From assembly GCF_001714725.1 (NCBI RefSeq), contig NZ_CP016447.1, positions 1,813,001-1,877,000 of the forward strand: a DNA stretch of 64,000 bases. Reading direction: 5' to 3'. Made by a program: the position numbers and the translations under genes. The DNA is from Acidovorax sp. RAC01 (GTDB lineage: Bacteria; Pseudomonadota; Gammaproteobacteria; Burkholderiales; Burkholderiaceae_C). Shown in pieces: positions 22,081-31,013 of this stretch. Below the pieces are notes generated by a model. It was given only the letters and a program-made list of their open reading frames with translations. It did no database searches and was not told the origin of the DNA. The stretch's first letter is position 1. Each line of letters begins with the position of its first letter.

Positions 22081-23073
22081 ATGATCGCCCCCGTTCGCCC
22101 TGCTGTGGCCCCACCCCCGTCCGCGCCCGCGCCTGCCCTCCAAGGTGCCCTGCAACGCCTGGCCCACGCACTCGAGCCGGTGTGGAGGCCCTTGGTGCCG
22201 TTTGGCCGCGCAGCGCAGATGTGGCTGGATGCCGAGGGCCTGCGCATGAGCGCCGCCATGTCGTTCTACGGCATGCTCAGCCTGGCCCCGCTGCTGCTGT
22301 TGCTGGTGGGCGTGATGGGCTGGTGGATGGACCGCAGCTATCTGGAATCCAGCCTGATCGCGCAGGTGCAGTCCGTGATGGGCCAGCAGGTGGCCGACGT
22401 GATCCGGCAGGCGCTGGTCAGCGCGCAGGAGCCGGCCGAAGGGCGGCTTGCCTCCATCGTGGGCTTTGTGGTGCTGCTGTCAGGGGCCACCGGGGTGTTT
22501 GTGGAACTGCAGTCTGCGCTGTCGCAACTGTGGCGCGGTGATAGCCCCGCCGAGCAGGGCGCGGCATGGTGGCGCATGGCATCGCTGCGGCTGCGCGGGC
22601 TGGCGTACGTGATGGCGCTCGGCTTCCTGCTCATGGTGTCGCTGGCCATGTCCACGCTCATCAACCTGTTTGCGGGCTGGGCCGGGGCGCACCTGGCATT
22701 TGCGCCGCTGGCCCCTGCCATCCAGGTGCTCAACGAGGCCGTGGCGTTCGGCTTTGCGGTGGCGCTTTTTGTGGGGCTGATGCGCATCGGCGTGGGCACC
22801 AAACCCCCCATGCGCTGCCTGGTGGGCGGGGCGGTGGTGGGGGCCACGCTGTTCACCGTGGGCAAGCAGCTGCTGGCCTGGTACCTCAGCACGGCCGCTG
22901 TGGTGTCGGCCTATGGCGCGGCGGGCTCGCTGGTGGTGCTGCTGATGTGGATCTACTTCTCGTCGGCCGTGCTGCTGTTTTCGGCCAGCTGCGCGCGGGC
23001 TTTCCAGCAGGCGCGCGATGCGCAGGCGGCGCGGGAGGGCCAGTCTCCACCGCCCGCTGCAAGCCCCGGTTGA
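22081..23073 (+). CDS. YihY/BrkB-family inner-membrane protein
   Basis: The 330-residue protein has six predicted helices. It has the family hallmarks: SAAMSFYGMLSLAPLLLLL near residue 58, the ALVSAQ amphipathic region, GATGVFVELQSALSQLWR, and YGAAGSLVVLLMWIYFSSAVLLFSA near the end. The function of the family is unsettled; it was once mislabelled RNase BN. The cytoplasmic N-terminus is Pro-rich. An alternative start at 22045 adds 12 residues; neither has a strong Shine-Dalgarno sequence. Confidence 0.88.
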   Translation: MIAPVRPAVAPPPSAPAPALQGALQRLAHALEPVWRPLVPFGRAAQMWLDAEGLRMSAAMSFYGMLSLAPLLLLLVGVMGWWMDRSYLESSLIAQVQSVMGQQVADVIRQALVSAQEPAEGRLASIVGFVVLLSGATGVFVELQSALSQLWRGDSPAEQGAAWWRMASLRLRGLAYVMALGFLLMVSLAMSTLINLFAGWAGAHLAFAPLAPAIQVLNEAVAFGFAVALFVGLMRIGVGTKPPMRCLVGGAVVGATLFTVGKQLLAWYLSTAAVVSAYGAAGSLVVLLMWIYFSSAVLLFSASCARAFQQARDAQAAREGQSPPPAASPG

Positions 23074-23206
23074 GCCATTGCCGGCCCATGCAGGCTGGCA
23101 CAGCTGCTTACGTCCTTTACAGGCGCGAAGGGGCTGGCGCTGCGCCGGGCCGCTAACCTGCGCACCTGTCAGTCAGCCGGCCTGTCCGGCCTTTGGAGAA
23201 ACCGCC

Positions 23207-24061
23207 ATGTCGCTCACCGTTCCCCACGCCTCTTCACCCGCGGCCCATGGCCTGCCCGCCACCGCATCGTCCGCCCAGCCCGCGTACGGCCCGCCCCTGA
23301 AATGGATGTGGGCGGCCATTGGCGGGCTGGGCGTGAGCGTGGTGGCGTTGGGCGCCGCACTGGCGTGGCAGGCCCGCGCGCCAGGCGTGGACACCGCCGC
23401 AGCCCCGGCTGCCACGGCCACCCTGGCGCCCGCACAGCGCACGCCAGATTCTGAAATCATCACCGAGGGCCGAGCGGCAGCGCCTGCCGCAAGAGCCCCC
23501 GGCAACAGCCGCGCGGCGGCAGCCCCGGCCGGCTACGCGGCCCCATCCGGCGGGCCGTACAGCGCTGGCGCCCCGGGGCAGGCTGCACCTGCAATGCGCG
23601 ATGGCGGCGGCCAGCCCCTGCGCACCGCCGACAACCGCGCTGCTCCGCTGTGCGCCACCTGTGGCCGGGTCGAGTCGGTGCAGGCCGTACAGCAGGCAGC
23701 ACCTGCCACCGGCGTGGGTGCCGTGGCCGGTGGCGTGCTGGGTGCCGTGGTGGGCAACCAGATCGGCAAGGGATCGGGCCGCACGGCGGCCACGGTGCTG
23801 GGCGCGGTGGGTGGCGGCTATGCGGGCCACAAGATCGAGGAGCGCACGCGCACGCAGACAACGTACCAAGTTGCGATCCGCATGGAAGATGGCTCGGTGC
23901 GGCGCTTCCAGCGGGCGCAGCCGCCAGCCGTGGGCACGCCCGTGGTGCTGCAGGGCAACGGGTTCCGAGTGGCCGACGAGGGCTACGCCGCGCCGCAGCA
24001 ACCAGCCCCGGGCGGCTACGCCACGGCGGCGCAGCCGGGCTATGTGGCTACGCGCCAGTGA
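23207..24061 (+). CDS. Glycine-zipper 2TM-domain (SlyB/PcP-like) envelope protein
   Basis: The 284-residue protein has a cytoplasmic N-tail, one membrane helix (WMWAAIGGLGVSVVALGAALAW, residues about 34-55) and a long Ala/Pro/Gly-rich periplasmic stretch. A glycine-zipper pair follows (VGAVAGGVLGAVVGNQIG and AATVLGAVGGGYAG, about 175-215), then IEERTRTQTTYQVAIRMEDGSVRRF, the conserved tail of this family. These proteins associate with the outer envelope and stress responses. GGAGAAACC precedes the start. The bidirectional terminator at 24081 closes it. Confidence 0.85.
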   Translation: MSLTVPHASSPAAHGLPATASSAQPAYGPPLKWMWAAIGGLGVSVVALGAALAWQARAPGVDTAAAPAATATLAPAQRTPDSEIITEGRAAAPAARAPGNSRAAAAPAGYAAPSGGPYSAGAPGQAAPAMRDGGGQPLRTADNRAAPLCATCGRVESVQAVQQAAPATGVGAVAGGVLGAVVGNQIGKGSGRTAATVLGAVGGGYAGHKIEERTRTQTTYQVAIRMEDGSVRRFQRAQPPAVGTPVVLQGNGFRVADEGYAAPQQPAPGGYATAAQPGYVATRQ

Positions 24062-24079
24062 ACGCAGCAAGCAGACAGC

Positions 24080-24107
24080 AAAAAGGGAGCCGAGGCTCCC
24101 TTTTTTG
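24080..24107. terminator. Bidirectional rho-independent terminator
   Basis: AAAAGGGAGC, loop, GCTCCCTTTTTT is symmetrical with A- and T-tracts. It can end both the glycine-zipper gene (+) and the convergent ferredoxin reductase gene (-). Confidence 0.88.
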
Positions 24108-24127
24108 TGGCTTGGCAGATGAACCGC

Positions 24128-24901
24128 TTACTTTTCGACGAAGGCACGCTCCACCACGAAGTCGCCGGGCGTGCTGGTGTTGCCTTCTTCAAAGTCGCGC
24201 TTTTCCAGCATGACCTTCAGGTCGGCCAGCATGGCGGGGCTGCCGCACAGCATCACACGGTCGGTCAGCGGGTCCAGCGGCGGCAGGCCGATGTTGGCGG
24301 GGAAGGTGCCGTTGTTGATCAGGTCCGTGATGCGGCCCTGGTTGCGGAAAGGTTCGCGAGTCACGGTGGGGTAGTAGATCAGCTTGTCGCGCACGATCTC
24401 GCCCAGCAGTTCGTGGTTGGGCAGCTCTTTCTCGAACAGGTCCTGGTAGGCCAGCTCGTTCACCTCACGCACGCCGTGCACCACCACCACTTTTTCAAAG
24501 CGCTCATAGGTTTCGGGGTCACGCACGATCGACAGCCACGGCGCCAGGCCCGTGCCCGTGCCGATCAGGTACAGGTTCTTGCCGGGCAGCAGGTAGTCGA
24601 TGAGCAGCGTGCCGGTGGGCTTCTTGCCGACGATGATGGTGTCGCCCACCTGGATGTTCTGCAGGCGCGAGGTCAGCGGGCCGTCGGGCACCTTGATCGA
24701 CAGGAACTCCAGGTGCTCTTCCCAGTTGGGGCTGGCGATGGAGTACGCGCGCAGCAGCGGCTTGCCGTCCACCTTCAGGCCGATCATGGTGAAGTGGCCG
24801 TTCGAGAACCGCAGGGCGGGGTCGCGCGTGGTGGTGAAGCTGAACAGCCGGTCCGTCCAGTGGTGGACGGTCAGAACGCGTTCTTCGAGAAAGGCACTCA
24901 T
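24128..24901 (-). CDS. fpr: Ferredoxin/flavodoxin--NADP+ reductase
   Basis: The 257-residue FAD enzyme moves electrons between NADPH and ferredoxin or flavodoxin. It has the FAD-binding RAYSIASPNWEEHLEF (near residue 50), the GTGTGLAPWLSIVRD NADP pocket, a VVVHGVREVNELAY strand and LCGSPAMLADLK. The C-terminal VERAFVEK matches subclass I bacterial FPRs, which end without an aromatic side chain stacking as in plants. Length is standard. It is divergent from the second Liv operon. The start was chosen at the family N-terminus MSAFLEERVLTVHHW. Confidence 0.93.
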   Translation of the reverse strand: MSAFLEERVLTVHHWTDRLFSFTTTRDPALRFSNGHFTMIGLKVDGKPLLRAYSIASPNWEEHLEFLSIKVPDGPLTSRLQNIQVGDTIIVGKKPTGTLLIDYLLPGKNLYLIGTGTGLAPWLSIVRDPETYERFEKVVVVHGVREVNELAYQDLFEKELPNHELLGEIVRDKLIYYPTVTREPFRNQGRITDLINNGTFPANIGLPPLDPLTDRVMLCGSPAMLADLKVMLEKRDFEEGNTSTPGDFVVERAFVEK

Positions 24902-25041
24902 GGTTTCTTGAAAGGATGAAAATCGGAAAGCAGCTGCCCCGGCGGCACAACGCGCTGCGCTGGCGAGGGGTTTTGGCAACGGACTCGGGTGGAGCAGCCC
25001 CAAAGCCCAAAATGGCCCGTGACTGCTGGCAAAGCCCGCTA

Positions 25042-25071
25042 TTGTTAGTCAAAAGCGCGCGAGGGTACATT
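25042..25071 (+). promoter_or_regulatory. Candidate sigma-70 promoter of the second Liv operon
   Basis: TTGTTA (25042-25047) and TACATT (25066-25071) with an 18-base spacer, 40 bases before the start codon at 25111. The match is moderate and no other good candidate was seen. Confidence 0.4.
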
Positions 25072-25110
25072 GTCGATCCTCAACCCGCGGATTCATACGA
25101 AAGAAAAGTC

Positions 25111-26319
25111 ATGCCCTTATGCACTGCCTTGCTCCGAACCCTTTTGCCGCTGTGGGGCCTGGGGCTGATGGCGGGCTCTGCGCTGGCGCAGGCGCCCATT
25201 CGCATCGGTGAAATCAACAGCTACAAGGCGCAGCCGGCGTTTCTGGAGCCCTACCGCAAGGGCATGGAACTGGCGGTGGACGAGGTCAACGCCGCTGGCG
25301 GCATCGCCGGCCGCAAGATCGAACTCATCATCCGCGACGACAACGCCAGCCCCGGCGACGCCGTGCGCGCGGCCGACGAGCTGCTCGCCCGCGAGAAGGT
25401 CGATGTGCTGATGGGCAGCTTCCTCTCGCACATTGGCCTGGCGCTGACGGACTACGCCCGCCAGAAAAAGGTGTTCTTCCTGGCCGCCGAGCCGTTGACC
25501 GACAAGATCGTGTGGGAGAACGGCAACCGCTACACCTACCGCCTGCGCGCCTCCACCTACATGCAGGTGGCCATGCTGGTGCCCGAGGCCGCGGCGCTGA
25601 AGAAAAAGCGCTGGGCCATCGTCTACCCCAATTACGAATACGGCCAGTCTGCTGCCGCCACCTTCAAGCGGCTGCTCAAGCAGGCCCAGCCCGATGTGGA
25701 ATTTGTGGCCGAGCAGGCCCCGCCGCTGGGCAAGGTGGATGCCGGCAGCGTGGTGCAGGCGCTGGGCGATGCCAGGCCCGATGCCATCTTCAACGTGCTG
25801 TTTGCGGCCGATTTGTCGCGCTTTGTGCGCGAGGGCAACACGCGTGGCCTGTTCCAGGGGCGCGAGGTGGTGAGCCTGCTGACTGGCGAGCCCGAATACC
25901 TGGACCCGCTCAAGAACGAAGCTCCCAACGGCTGGACCGTGACGGGCTACCCCTGGTACGGCATCAACACGCCCGAGCACCAGGCGTTCCTCAAGGCCTA
26001 CCAGGCCAGGTTCAAGGACCACCCGCGCCTGGGCTCGGTGGTGGGCTATTCGGCCGTGCAGTCGCTGGCTGCCGGCATGCGCAAGGCGGGCGGGGCCGAT
26101 ACCGAAAAGCTCATCGCCGCCTTCAAGGGGCTGGAGCTGATGTCGCCCTTCGGCCCCATCCGCTACCGGCCAGAAGACAACCAGTCCACGATGGGTGCCT
26201 TTGTGGGCAAGACGCGCAACGATGGCGGCAAGGGCGTGATGGTGGACTTCCGCTATGCCGACGGCGCGCGCTTTCAGCCCAGTGCCGACGAGGTGCGCAA
26301 GCTGCGGCCTGCCGACTGA
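25111..26319 (+). CDS. Periplasmic substrate-binding protein of a second Liv-type ABC system
   Basis: The 402-residue type-I periplasmic binding protein has a signal peptide cleaved after SALA (residue 26). The mature part begins APIRIGEINSYKAQPAF and carries GMELAVDEVNAAGGIAGRKIELI, IVYPNYEYGQSAAATFKRL and a C-terminal lobe with RYRPEDNQSTMGAFVG. It resembles the amide/urea or aromatic-acid binding branch more than classical LivK, but the ligand is not readable. It is the first gene of an operon with a fused permease and two ATPases. The start ATG follows GAAAGAAAAG. Confidence 0.9.
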   Translation: MPLCTALLRTLLPLWGLGLMAGSALAQAPIRIGEINSYKAQPAFLEPYRKGMELAVDEVNAAGGIAGRKIELIIRDDNASPGDAVRAADELLAREKVDVLMGSFLSHIGLALTDYARQKKVFFLAAEPLTDKIVWENGNRYTYRLRASTYMQVAMLVPEAAALKKKRWAIVYPNYEYGQSAAATFKRLLKQAQPDVEFVAEQAPPLGKVDAGSVVQALGDARPDAIFNVLFAADLSRFVREGNTRGLFQGREVVSLLTGEPEYLDPLKNEAPNGWTVTGYPWYGINTPEHQAFLKAYQARFKDHPRLGSVVGYSAVQSLAAGMRKAGGADTEKLIAAFKGLELMSPFGPIRYRPEDNQSTMGAFVGKTRNDGGKGVMVDFRYADGARFQPSADEVRKLRPAD

Positions 26320-26358
26320 GGCCGCTGTCGAAGCTGGCACGCACCGAAACCCCTGCCT

Positions 26359-28269
26359 GTGAGTTTTTCCGGCCTCGTCGTTCAACTGCTCAACGGGCTG
26401 GCGTCCGCATCGTCGCTGTTCCTGGTGGCGGCGGGGCTGTCGCTCATTTTCGGCGTCATGCGCATCGTCAACTTTGCGCACGGCTCGTTCTTCATGCTGG
26501 GCATCTACCTGGCCTACACGCTGGTCGAGCGGCTGGCACCTGCGGTGGGTTTCTGGCCCGCGCTGCTGCTGGCGCCCGTGGCCACCGGCCTGCTGGGTGC
26601 GGTGGTCGAGGTGGTGCTGTTGCGCCGCATCTACCGCGCACCCGAGCTGTTTCAGCTGCTGGCCACGTTTGCGCTGGTGCTGGTCATCAAAGACGCCGTG
26701 CTGTGGGCCTGGGGGCCTGAAGAACTGTTTGGCCCGCGTGCGCCCGGGCTGGAGGGCGCGGTGCCCATCCTGGGCCGTCAGTTCCCGGTGTACGACATGT
26801 TCTTGATGGCCGTGGGCCCGGCGGTGCTGGGCCTGCTATGGCTGCTACTGCACCGCACGCGCTGGGGCACGCTGGTGCGCGCCGCCACGCAAGACCGCGA
26901 AATGGTGGGCGCCCTGGGCGTCAACCAGGCTTGGCTGTTCACTTCGGTGTTTGCGCTGGGCGCGCTGCTGGCCGGGCTGGCGGGCGCCCTGCAGCTGCCG
27001 CGCGAGCCCGCCCATTTAGAGATGGATTTGCTCACCATCGGCGCCGCGTTTGTCGTGGTGGTGGTGGGTGGAATGGGCTCCATCACAGGGGCATTTTTCG
27101 CGGCGCTGCTCATAGCCGAGCTCAAGGCCCTGTGCATCTGGATCGGGCTGGTCGAGGTGGCGGGCGTGAGCCTGTCGCTGTCCAAGATGACGCTGGTGGT
27201 GGAGTTTGTGGTGATGGCCGTGGTGCTGGTGTGGCGGCCCTGGGGCCTGCTGGGCCGCCCCCAGGCGGCGGTGCGCGCACTGGCCCATGCCGAGCCACCG
27301 CTGCGCCCCGCCAGCACCGGCGTGCGCCGCCTGGGCTGGGCTGTGCTGGCGCTGCTGGCCCTGGTGCCGCTGGTGGCAGGCGCGTTCCCGTACCTGCCCG
27401 TGCTGCTGGTCGATGTGCTGGTGGCGGCCCTGTTTGCCAGCAGCCTGCACTTCATCATGGGCCCGGGCGGGCTGCGTTCTTTTGGGCACGCGGCGTACTT
27501 TGGGCTGGGTGCGTACGCGGCGGCCCTGCTGGTGCGCAGCGCCGGTGTGCCGATGGAGCTGGTGCTGCTGCTGGCCCCGCTGGCCGCGGGCCTGGGCGCG
27601 CTGCTGTACGGCTGGCTGTGCGTGCGCCTGTCGGGCGTGTACCTCACCATGCTCACGCTGGCGTTTGCGCAGATCACCTGGGCGCTGTGCTACCAGTGGG
27701 ATGCCGTCACCGGCGGCAGCAACGGCATCACGGGCGTGTGGCCCGCTGCGTGGCTGGCCCACCCGCTGGCGTACTACGGCCTCACGCTGGCGGTGGTGGC
27801 AGCCGCCGTGCTGCTGCTGCGCCGCATGCTGCTGGCGCCCTTTGGCCTGGCGCTGCGCGCCGCGCGCGACTCGGCCCTGCGGGCCGATGCGCTGGGGGTG
27901 AACGTGCGCCGCCTGCAATGGGCCGCCTTTGTGGTGGCCGGGGCAATGGCGGGGCTGGCGGGGGCGCTGTATGTGTTTTCCAAAGGCAGCATTTCGCCTG
28001 AGGGGCTGTCTGTGGGCAAGTCGGTCGATGGGCTGGTGATGGTGCTGCTGGGCGGTGTGCAAACGCTGTCGGGCCCGCTGGTGGGCGCAGCCGTGTTCAC
28101 CTGGCTGCACGACACCGTGGCCCGCAACACCGACTACTGGCGCGCCGTGCTGGGCGGCACCATGCTGCTGCTGGTGCTGCTGTTTCCGCAGGGGCTGGCG
28201 GGGGCCGGGCAGCAACTGGTGCAGTGGTGGCAGGCCCGCCGCGCAGGGCAAGGGGGTACGCATGGCTGA
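26359..28269 (+). CDS. Fused LivH-LivM permease of Liv-type ABC transporter
   Basis: The 636-residue protein joins both permease subunits in one chain. Residues 1-300 are LivH-like (LVVQLLNGLASASSLFLVAAGLSL, VNFAHGSFFMLG). Residues about 320-636 are LivM-like (FIMGPGGLRSFGHAAYFGLGAYAAALL, LRAARDSALRADALGVNVRRLQW). A single GTG start at 26359 is used. Fusions of this pair are known in Burkholderiales; here the fused form sits beside an unfused system elsewhere in the window. About 15 helices are expected. The stop overlaps the next start by 8 bases. Confidence 0.9.
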   Translation: MSFSGLVVQLLNGLASASSLFLVAAGLSLIFGVMRIVNFAHGSFFMLGIYLAYTLVERLAPAVGFWPALLLAPVATGLLGAVVEVVLLRRIYRAPELFQLLATFALVLVIKDAVLWAWGPEELFGPRAPGLEGAVPILGRQFPVYDMFLMAVGPAVLGLLWLLLHRTRWGTLVRAATQDREMVGALGVNQAWLFTSVFALGALLAGLAGALQLPREPAHLEMDLLTIGAAFVVVVVGGMGSITGAFFAALLIAELKALCIWIGLVEVAGVSLSLSKMTLVVEFVVMAVVLVWRPWGLLGRPQAAVRALAHAEPPLRPASTGVRRLGWAVLALLALVPLVAGAFPYLPVLLVDVLVAALFASSLHFIMGPGGLRSFGHAAYFGLGAYAAALLVRSAGVPMELVLLLAPLAAGLGALLYGWLCVRLSGVYLTMLTLAFAQITWALCYQWDAVTGGSNGITGVWPAAWLAHPLAYYGLTLAVVAAAVLLLRRMLLAPFGLALRAARDSALRADALGVNVRRLQWAAFVVAGAMAGLAGALYVFSKGSISPEGLSVGKSVDGLVMVLLGGVQTLSGPLVGAAVFTWLHDTVARNTDYWRAVLGGTMLLLVLLFPQGLAGAGQQLVQWWQARRAGQGGTHG

Positions 28270-29041
28270 AGCGCTGCAACCACTGTTGCGTGTAGCGGGC
28301 CTGTGCCGCGCCTTTGGCGGCGTGCAGGCGGTCGACGATGTGGGCTTTGCGCTGGCCGCCGGCGAGATGCTCGCCCTCATCGGCCCCAACGGCGCGGGCA
28401 AGTCCACCACCTTCAACATGGTGGGCGGCCAGCTCAGGCCCGATGTCGGGCAGGTGCTGCTGGGCGGGGTGGACATTACTGGCCTGCCGCCACGCACCAT
28501 CTGGCGCCACGGCGTGGGCCGCACGTTTCAGATTGCCGAAACCTTTGCGTCGCTGACCGTGCTGGAAAACGTGCAGATGGCGCTGCTGTCGGCCGACCGC
28601 AGCATCTACCGCTTCTGGCGCCCTGCAGGCCAGCACCGCCGGGCCGATGCGCTGGCCTTGCTGGAGCAAGTTGGTATGGCCGCGCAGGCAGAGCGGCCCT
28701 GCAGCGCGCTGGCCTATGGCGACATCAAGCGCGTGGAGCTGGCCCTGGCGCTGGCCCACGCCCCGCGCCTGCTGCTGATGGACGAACCCACCGCCGGCAT
28801 GGCCCCGGCAGAGCGGCAGGCGCTGATGGCGCTCACGCGCCAGATTGCACGCGAGCGCCGCATGGGCGTGCTGTTTACCGAGCACAGCATGGACGTGGTG
28901 TTTGGCCATGCCGACCGCGTGCTGGTGCTGTTGCGCGGCCGCCTGCTGGCCGAGGGCACGCCCGAGCAGATCCAGGCCGATGCGCGCGTGCAGCAGGCCT
29001 ACCTGGGCACCGGGTTCGAGGCAGCCGAGGAGGCCCTGTGA
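28262..29041 (+). CDS. ABC transporter ATP-binding protein (LivG-like, second system)
   Basis: The 259-residue ATPase has Walker A GPNGAGKST near residue 40, Q-loop GRTFQIAETF and Walker B LLLMDEPTAGMAP near 176. The signature reads LAYGDIKRVE rather than LSxGQ, a variant common among LivG proteins. The switch His is in FTEHSMDVV. It overlaps the permease gene by 8 bases and shares one base with the next start (TGATG), so the four genes are tightly coupled. Confidence 0.9.
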   Translation: MAEALQPLLRVAGLCRAFGGVQAVDDVGFALAAGEMLALIGPNGAGKSTTFNMVGGQLRPDVGQVLLGGVDITGLPPRTIWRHGVGRTFQIAETFASLTVLENVQMALLSADRSIYRFWRPAGQHRRADALALLEQVGMAAQAERPCSALAYGDIKRVELALALAHAPRLLLMDEPTAGMAPAERQALMALTRQIARERRMGVLFTEHSMDVVFGHADRVLVLLRGRLLAEGTPEQIQADARVQQAYLGTGFEAAEEAL

Positions 29042-29820
29042 TGAGCGACACCGCCACCACCGCATCCACCACGCCCGCCCAGCCTGCTACGGCCGCTGCG
29101 CCCGTGCTGCAGGTGCAGTCGCTCAACGCCTGGTATGGCGCGGCGCAGATCCTGTTTGACGTATCGCTGCACGTAGGCCGCGGCGAGGTCGTGGCCCTGA
29201 TGGGGCGCAACGGCGCAGGCAAGTCCACCACGCTCAAGGCCATCATGGGCATGGTGGCGCGGCAGGGCGGCGTGCAGTTTCTGGGACACCCCATTGACCG
29301 CAGCGAGCCGCACCACATCGCCCGCCTGGGCCTGGGCTACGTGCCGGAAGACCGCCGCATTTTCACCGACCTGACGGTGCTGGAAAACCTGCAGGTAGGC
29401 CGCCAGAGCCCGCGCCGCTGGCCCGATGGCGCGCCCGCGCCGGAGTGGACGCCCGAGAAGCTGTTTGCGCTGTTCCCCAACCTGGGCGAAATGCCCCAGC
29501 GCCCCGGCGGCCGCATGAGCGGCGGCGAGCAGCAGATGCTGACTGTGGCCCGCACCCTCATGGGCCAGCCCCTTCTGGTGCTGCTGGATGAGCCATCGGA
29601 AGGCGTGGCCCCGCTCATCGTGCAGCAGATGGCCCGCACCATCCGCGCGCTCAAGGCGCAGGGCGTGAGCGTGCTGCTGAGCGAGCAGAACCTGCCCTTC
29701 GCCCAGGCCGTGGCCGACCGCGCCTACCTCATCGAACAAGGCCAGATCGCCCACCACGGCAGCATGGCCGAGGTGGTGGCCAGCGACGGGGTGCGCATGC
29801 CCTCCACCCGTTCGGCCTGA
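29041..29820 (+). CDS. ABC transporter ATP-binding protein (LivF-like, second system)
   Basis: The 259-residue ATPase has a 20-residue Thr/Ala-rich N-terminal tail before the core. Walker A is GRNGAGKST (near 55), followed by GYVPEDRRIF (the LivF hallmark), signature RMSGGEQQM and Walker B VLLDEPSEGVAP. The last codons (RSA, then stop) fall inside the first copy of an extragenic palindromic repeat (family D). The extreme C-terminus has therefore probably been set by repeat insertion. Confidence 0.9.
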   Translation: MSDTATTASTTPAQPATAAAPVLQVQSLNAWYGAAQILFDVSLHVGRGEVVALMGRNGAGKSTTLKAIMGMVARQGGVQFLGHPIDRSEPHHIARLGLGYVPEDRRIFTDLTVLENLQVGRQSPRRWPDGAPAPEWTPEKLFALFPNLGEMPQRPGGRMSGGEQQMLTVARTLMGQPLLVLLDEPSEGVAPLIVQQMARTIRALKAQGVSVLLSEQNLPFAQAVADRAYLIEQGQIAHHGSMAEVVASDGVRMPSTRSA

Positions 29821-30060
29821 GCCAGCCGAAGCCACGCGCGGAGTCCTCTTGCAACCGCACCTGCCCTTGGCCTGCCCCTACCCGTTCGGGCTGAGCCTGT
29901 CGAAGTCTCGCGCAGCGCCTTCAGGCAACCCCAACACGCTCGTCGTACGCCCCACCCCTTCAGGCTGGGCCAGCCGAAGCCACGCGCGGATTCCTCTTGC
30001 AACCGGACCTGCCCATGGCCTGCCCCCACCCGTTCGGGGTGAGCCTGTCGAAGCCGCTCG
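29806..30060. repeat. REP-like family D cluster with a duplicated unit of about 97 bases
   Basis: Two near-identical units (about 29809-29906 and 29955-30052) share GCCAGCCGAAGCCACGCGCGGA, CTCTTGCAACC and CCCGTTCGG. Each ends in an inverted REP-type core, CCCGTTCGGGCTGAGCCTGT and its variant. This accounts for the gap between the LivF-like gene and the EVE gene. Related cores recur at 37884-37959. Confidence 0.8.
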
Positions 30061-30107
30061 CGGCACTTGATCCGCCTTGGTGTGAGGAGTAACGGCGCCC
30101 GGCCCGC

Positions 30108-30536
30108 TCAGCCCAGCCCCAGCGCCACCAGCGATGCACCCATGGCCCCGGCAATCAGCCCCATGTCATGGTCGCTGACGGCAAAGAGCCCAAAGCGAAA
30201 CTTGCTCCCCCAGCGCTGGCGGTCGTCCACAAACTCAAAGGCGTCCAGCAGCGGCGCAATCGGCGCGTCGTGCACAGGCACATACGCCACATCCTTGCGA
30301 AACGGCACAAACCCGCCGCCCATGTCAAAGGCGTACGGCTCGCCCGGCAGCACCACGCCGATGGATACGAATGCTTGTAGCCGGTCGGCACCACCCATGG
30401 TCACCGTGGGCGCGTAGTAAGCCACGCGGTCGCCCGCCTGCACACGCCTGATCGGCGCAGCCTTGCCGTGGCACACCTGCATGTAGCCGGCGCCCTGCTG
30501 TGCGCAGCCCCGCCTCGCATGCTGCGCGCTGGCCAC
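30108..30536 (-). CDS. EVE-domain protein, possibly frameshifted near its start
   Basis: The readable 142 residues match the EVE (PUA-like) nucleic-acid-binding fold: [85 protein letters not shown] and a final IAGAM. EVE domains recognise modified bases or RNA; the role here is unknown. The open frame can only start at GTG 30536, inside the first strand. Removing one G from the run at 30543-30545 (CCC on the plus strand) would restore [11 protein letters not shown], the normal N-terminus. So a sequencing or real frameshift is likely. Confidence 0.7.
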   Translation of the reverse strand: MASAQHARRGCAQQGAGYMQVCHGKAAPIRRVQAGDRVAYYAPTVTMGGADRLQAFVSIGVVLPGEPYAFDMGGGFVPFRKDVAYVPVHDAPIAPLLDAFEFVDDRQRWGSKFRFGLFAVSDHDMGLIAGAMGASLVALGLG

Positions 30537-30635
30537 CGCAATCCCAGTTGCGCGGGGCGCGCACAGACGCGGGCGCCGTGGTCCAAAGCGTGGCCTGGGC
30601 CAGTGCTGTGGCAGGCATGTCGTGCAGCCCCTGCA

Positions 30636-31013
30636 TCACGCCGCCGCGTGCAGGCCCACCCGGTTGCCATCCAGATCATGGATGTGCGCAAAGAACCCCA
30701 TGCCCGGCGGCAGCGCCTGCCGCGGCAGGGCCACGCTACCGCCGTGCGCCACGGCGCGCTCCAGCGCGGCATCCAGCGAAGGCGAGGCGTCCAGGTACAC
30801 CAGCGTGCCGCTGCCTGACACCTGCGGCGCGGTCGGGCCCATCATCAGCGCGCCGCCTGTGCCATCGGCTGCGGGGTCATACGCAAACACGGCCCCTTCG
30901 CTCGGCACCATGGCCTCGCGGCGCATGGGCTGGCCCAGCACGGCCTCGTAAAAGGCCTGGGCGCGGTCCAACTGGGTGGTGGGGATTTCAAACCAGGTGA
31001 TGGCGTTTTTCAT
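30636..31013 (-). CDS. VOC-family (glyoxalase/bleomycin-resistance fold) protein
   Basis: The 125-residue single-domain vicinal-oxygen-chelate protein has NAITWFEIPTTQLDRAQAFYEAVLG at the start, a central GTLVYLDA strand and GMGFFAHIHDLDGNRVGLHA at the end. That end carries metal-side residues typical of the fold. It is of the type annotated as glyoxalase-like or lyase with no assigned reaction. It lies just upstream of the EVE gene on the same strand and is probably cotranscribed with it. Confidence 0.82.
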   Translation of the reverse strand: MKNAITWFEIPTTQLDRAQAFYEAVLGQPMRREAMVPSEGAVFAYDPAADGTGGALMMGPTAPQVSGSGTLVYLDASPSLDAALERAVAHGGSVALPRQALPPGMGFFAHIHDLDGNRVGLHAAA

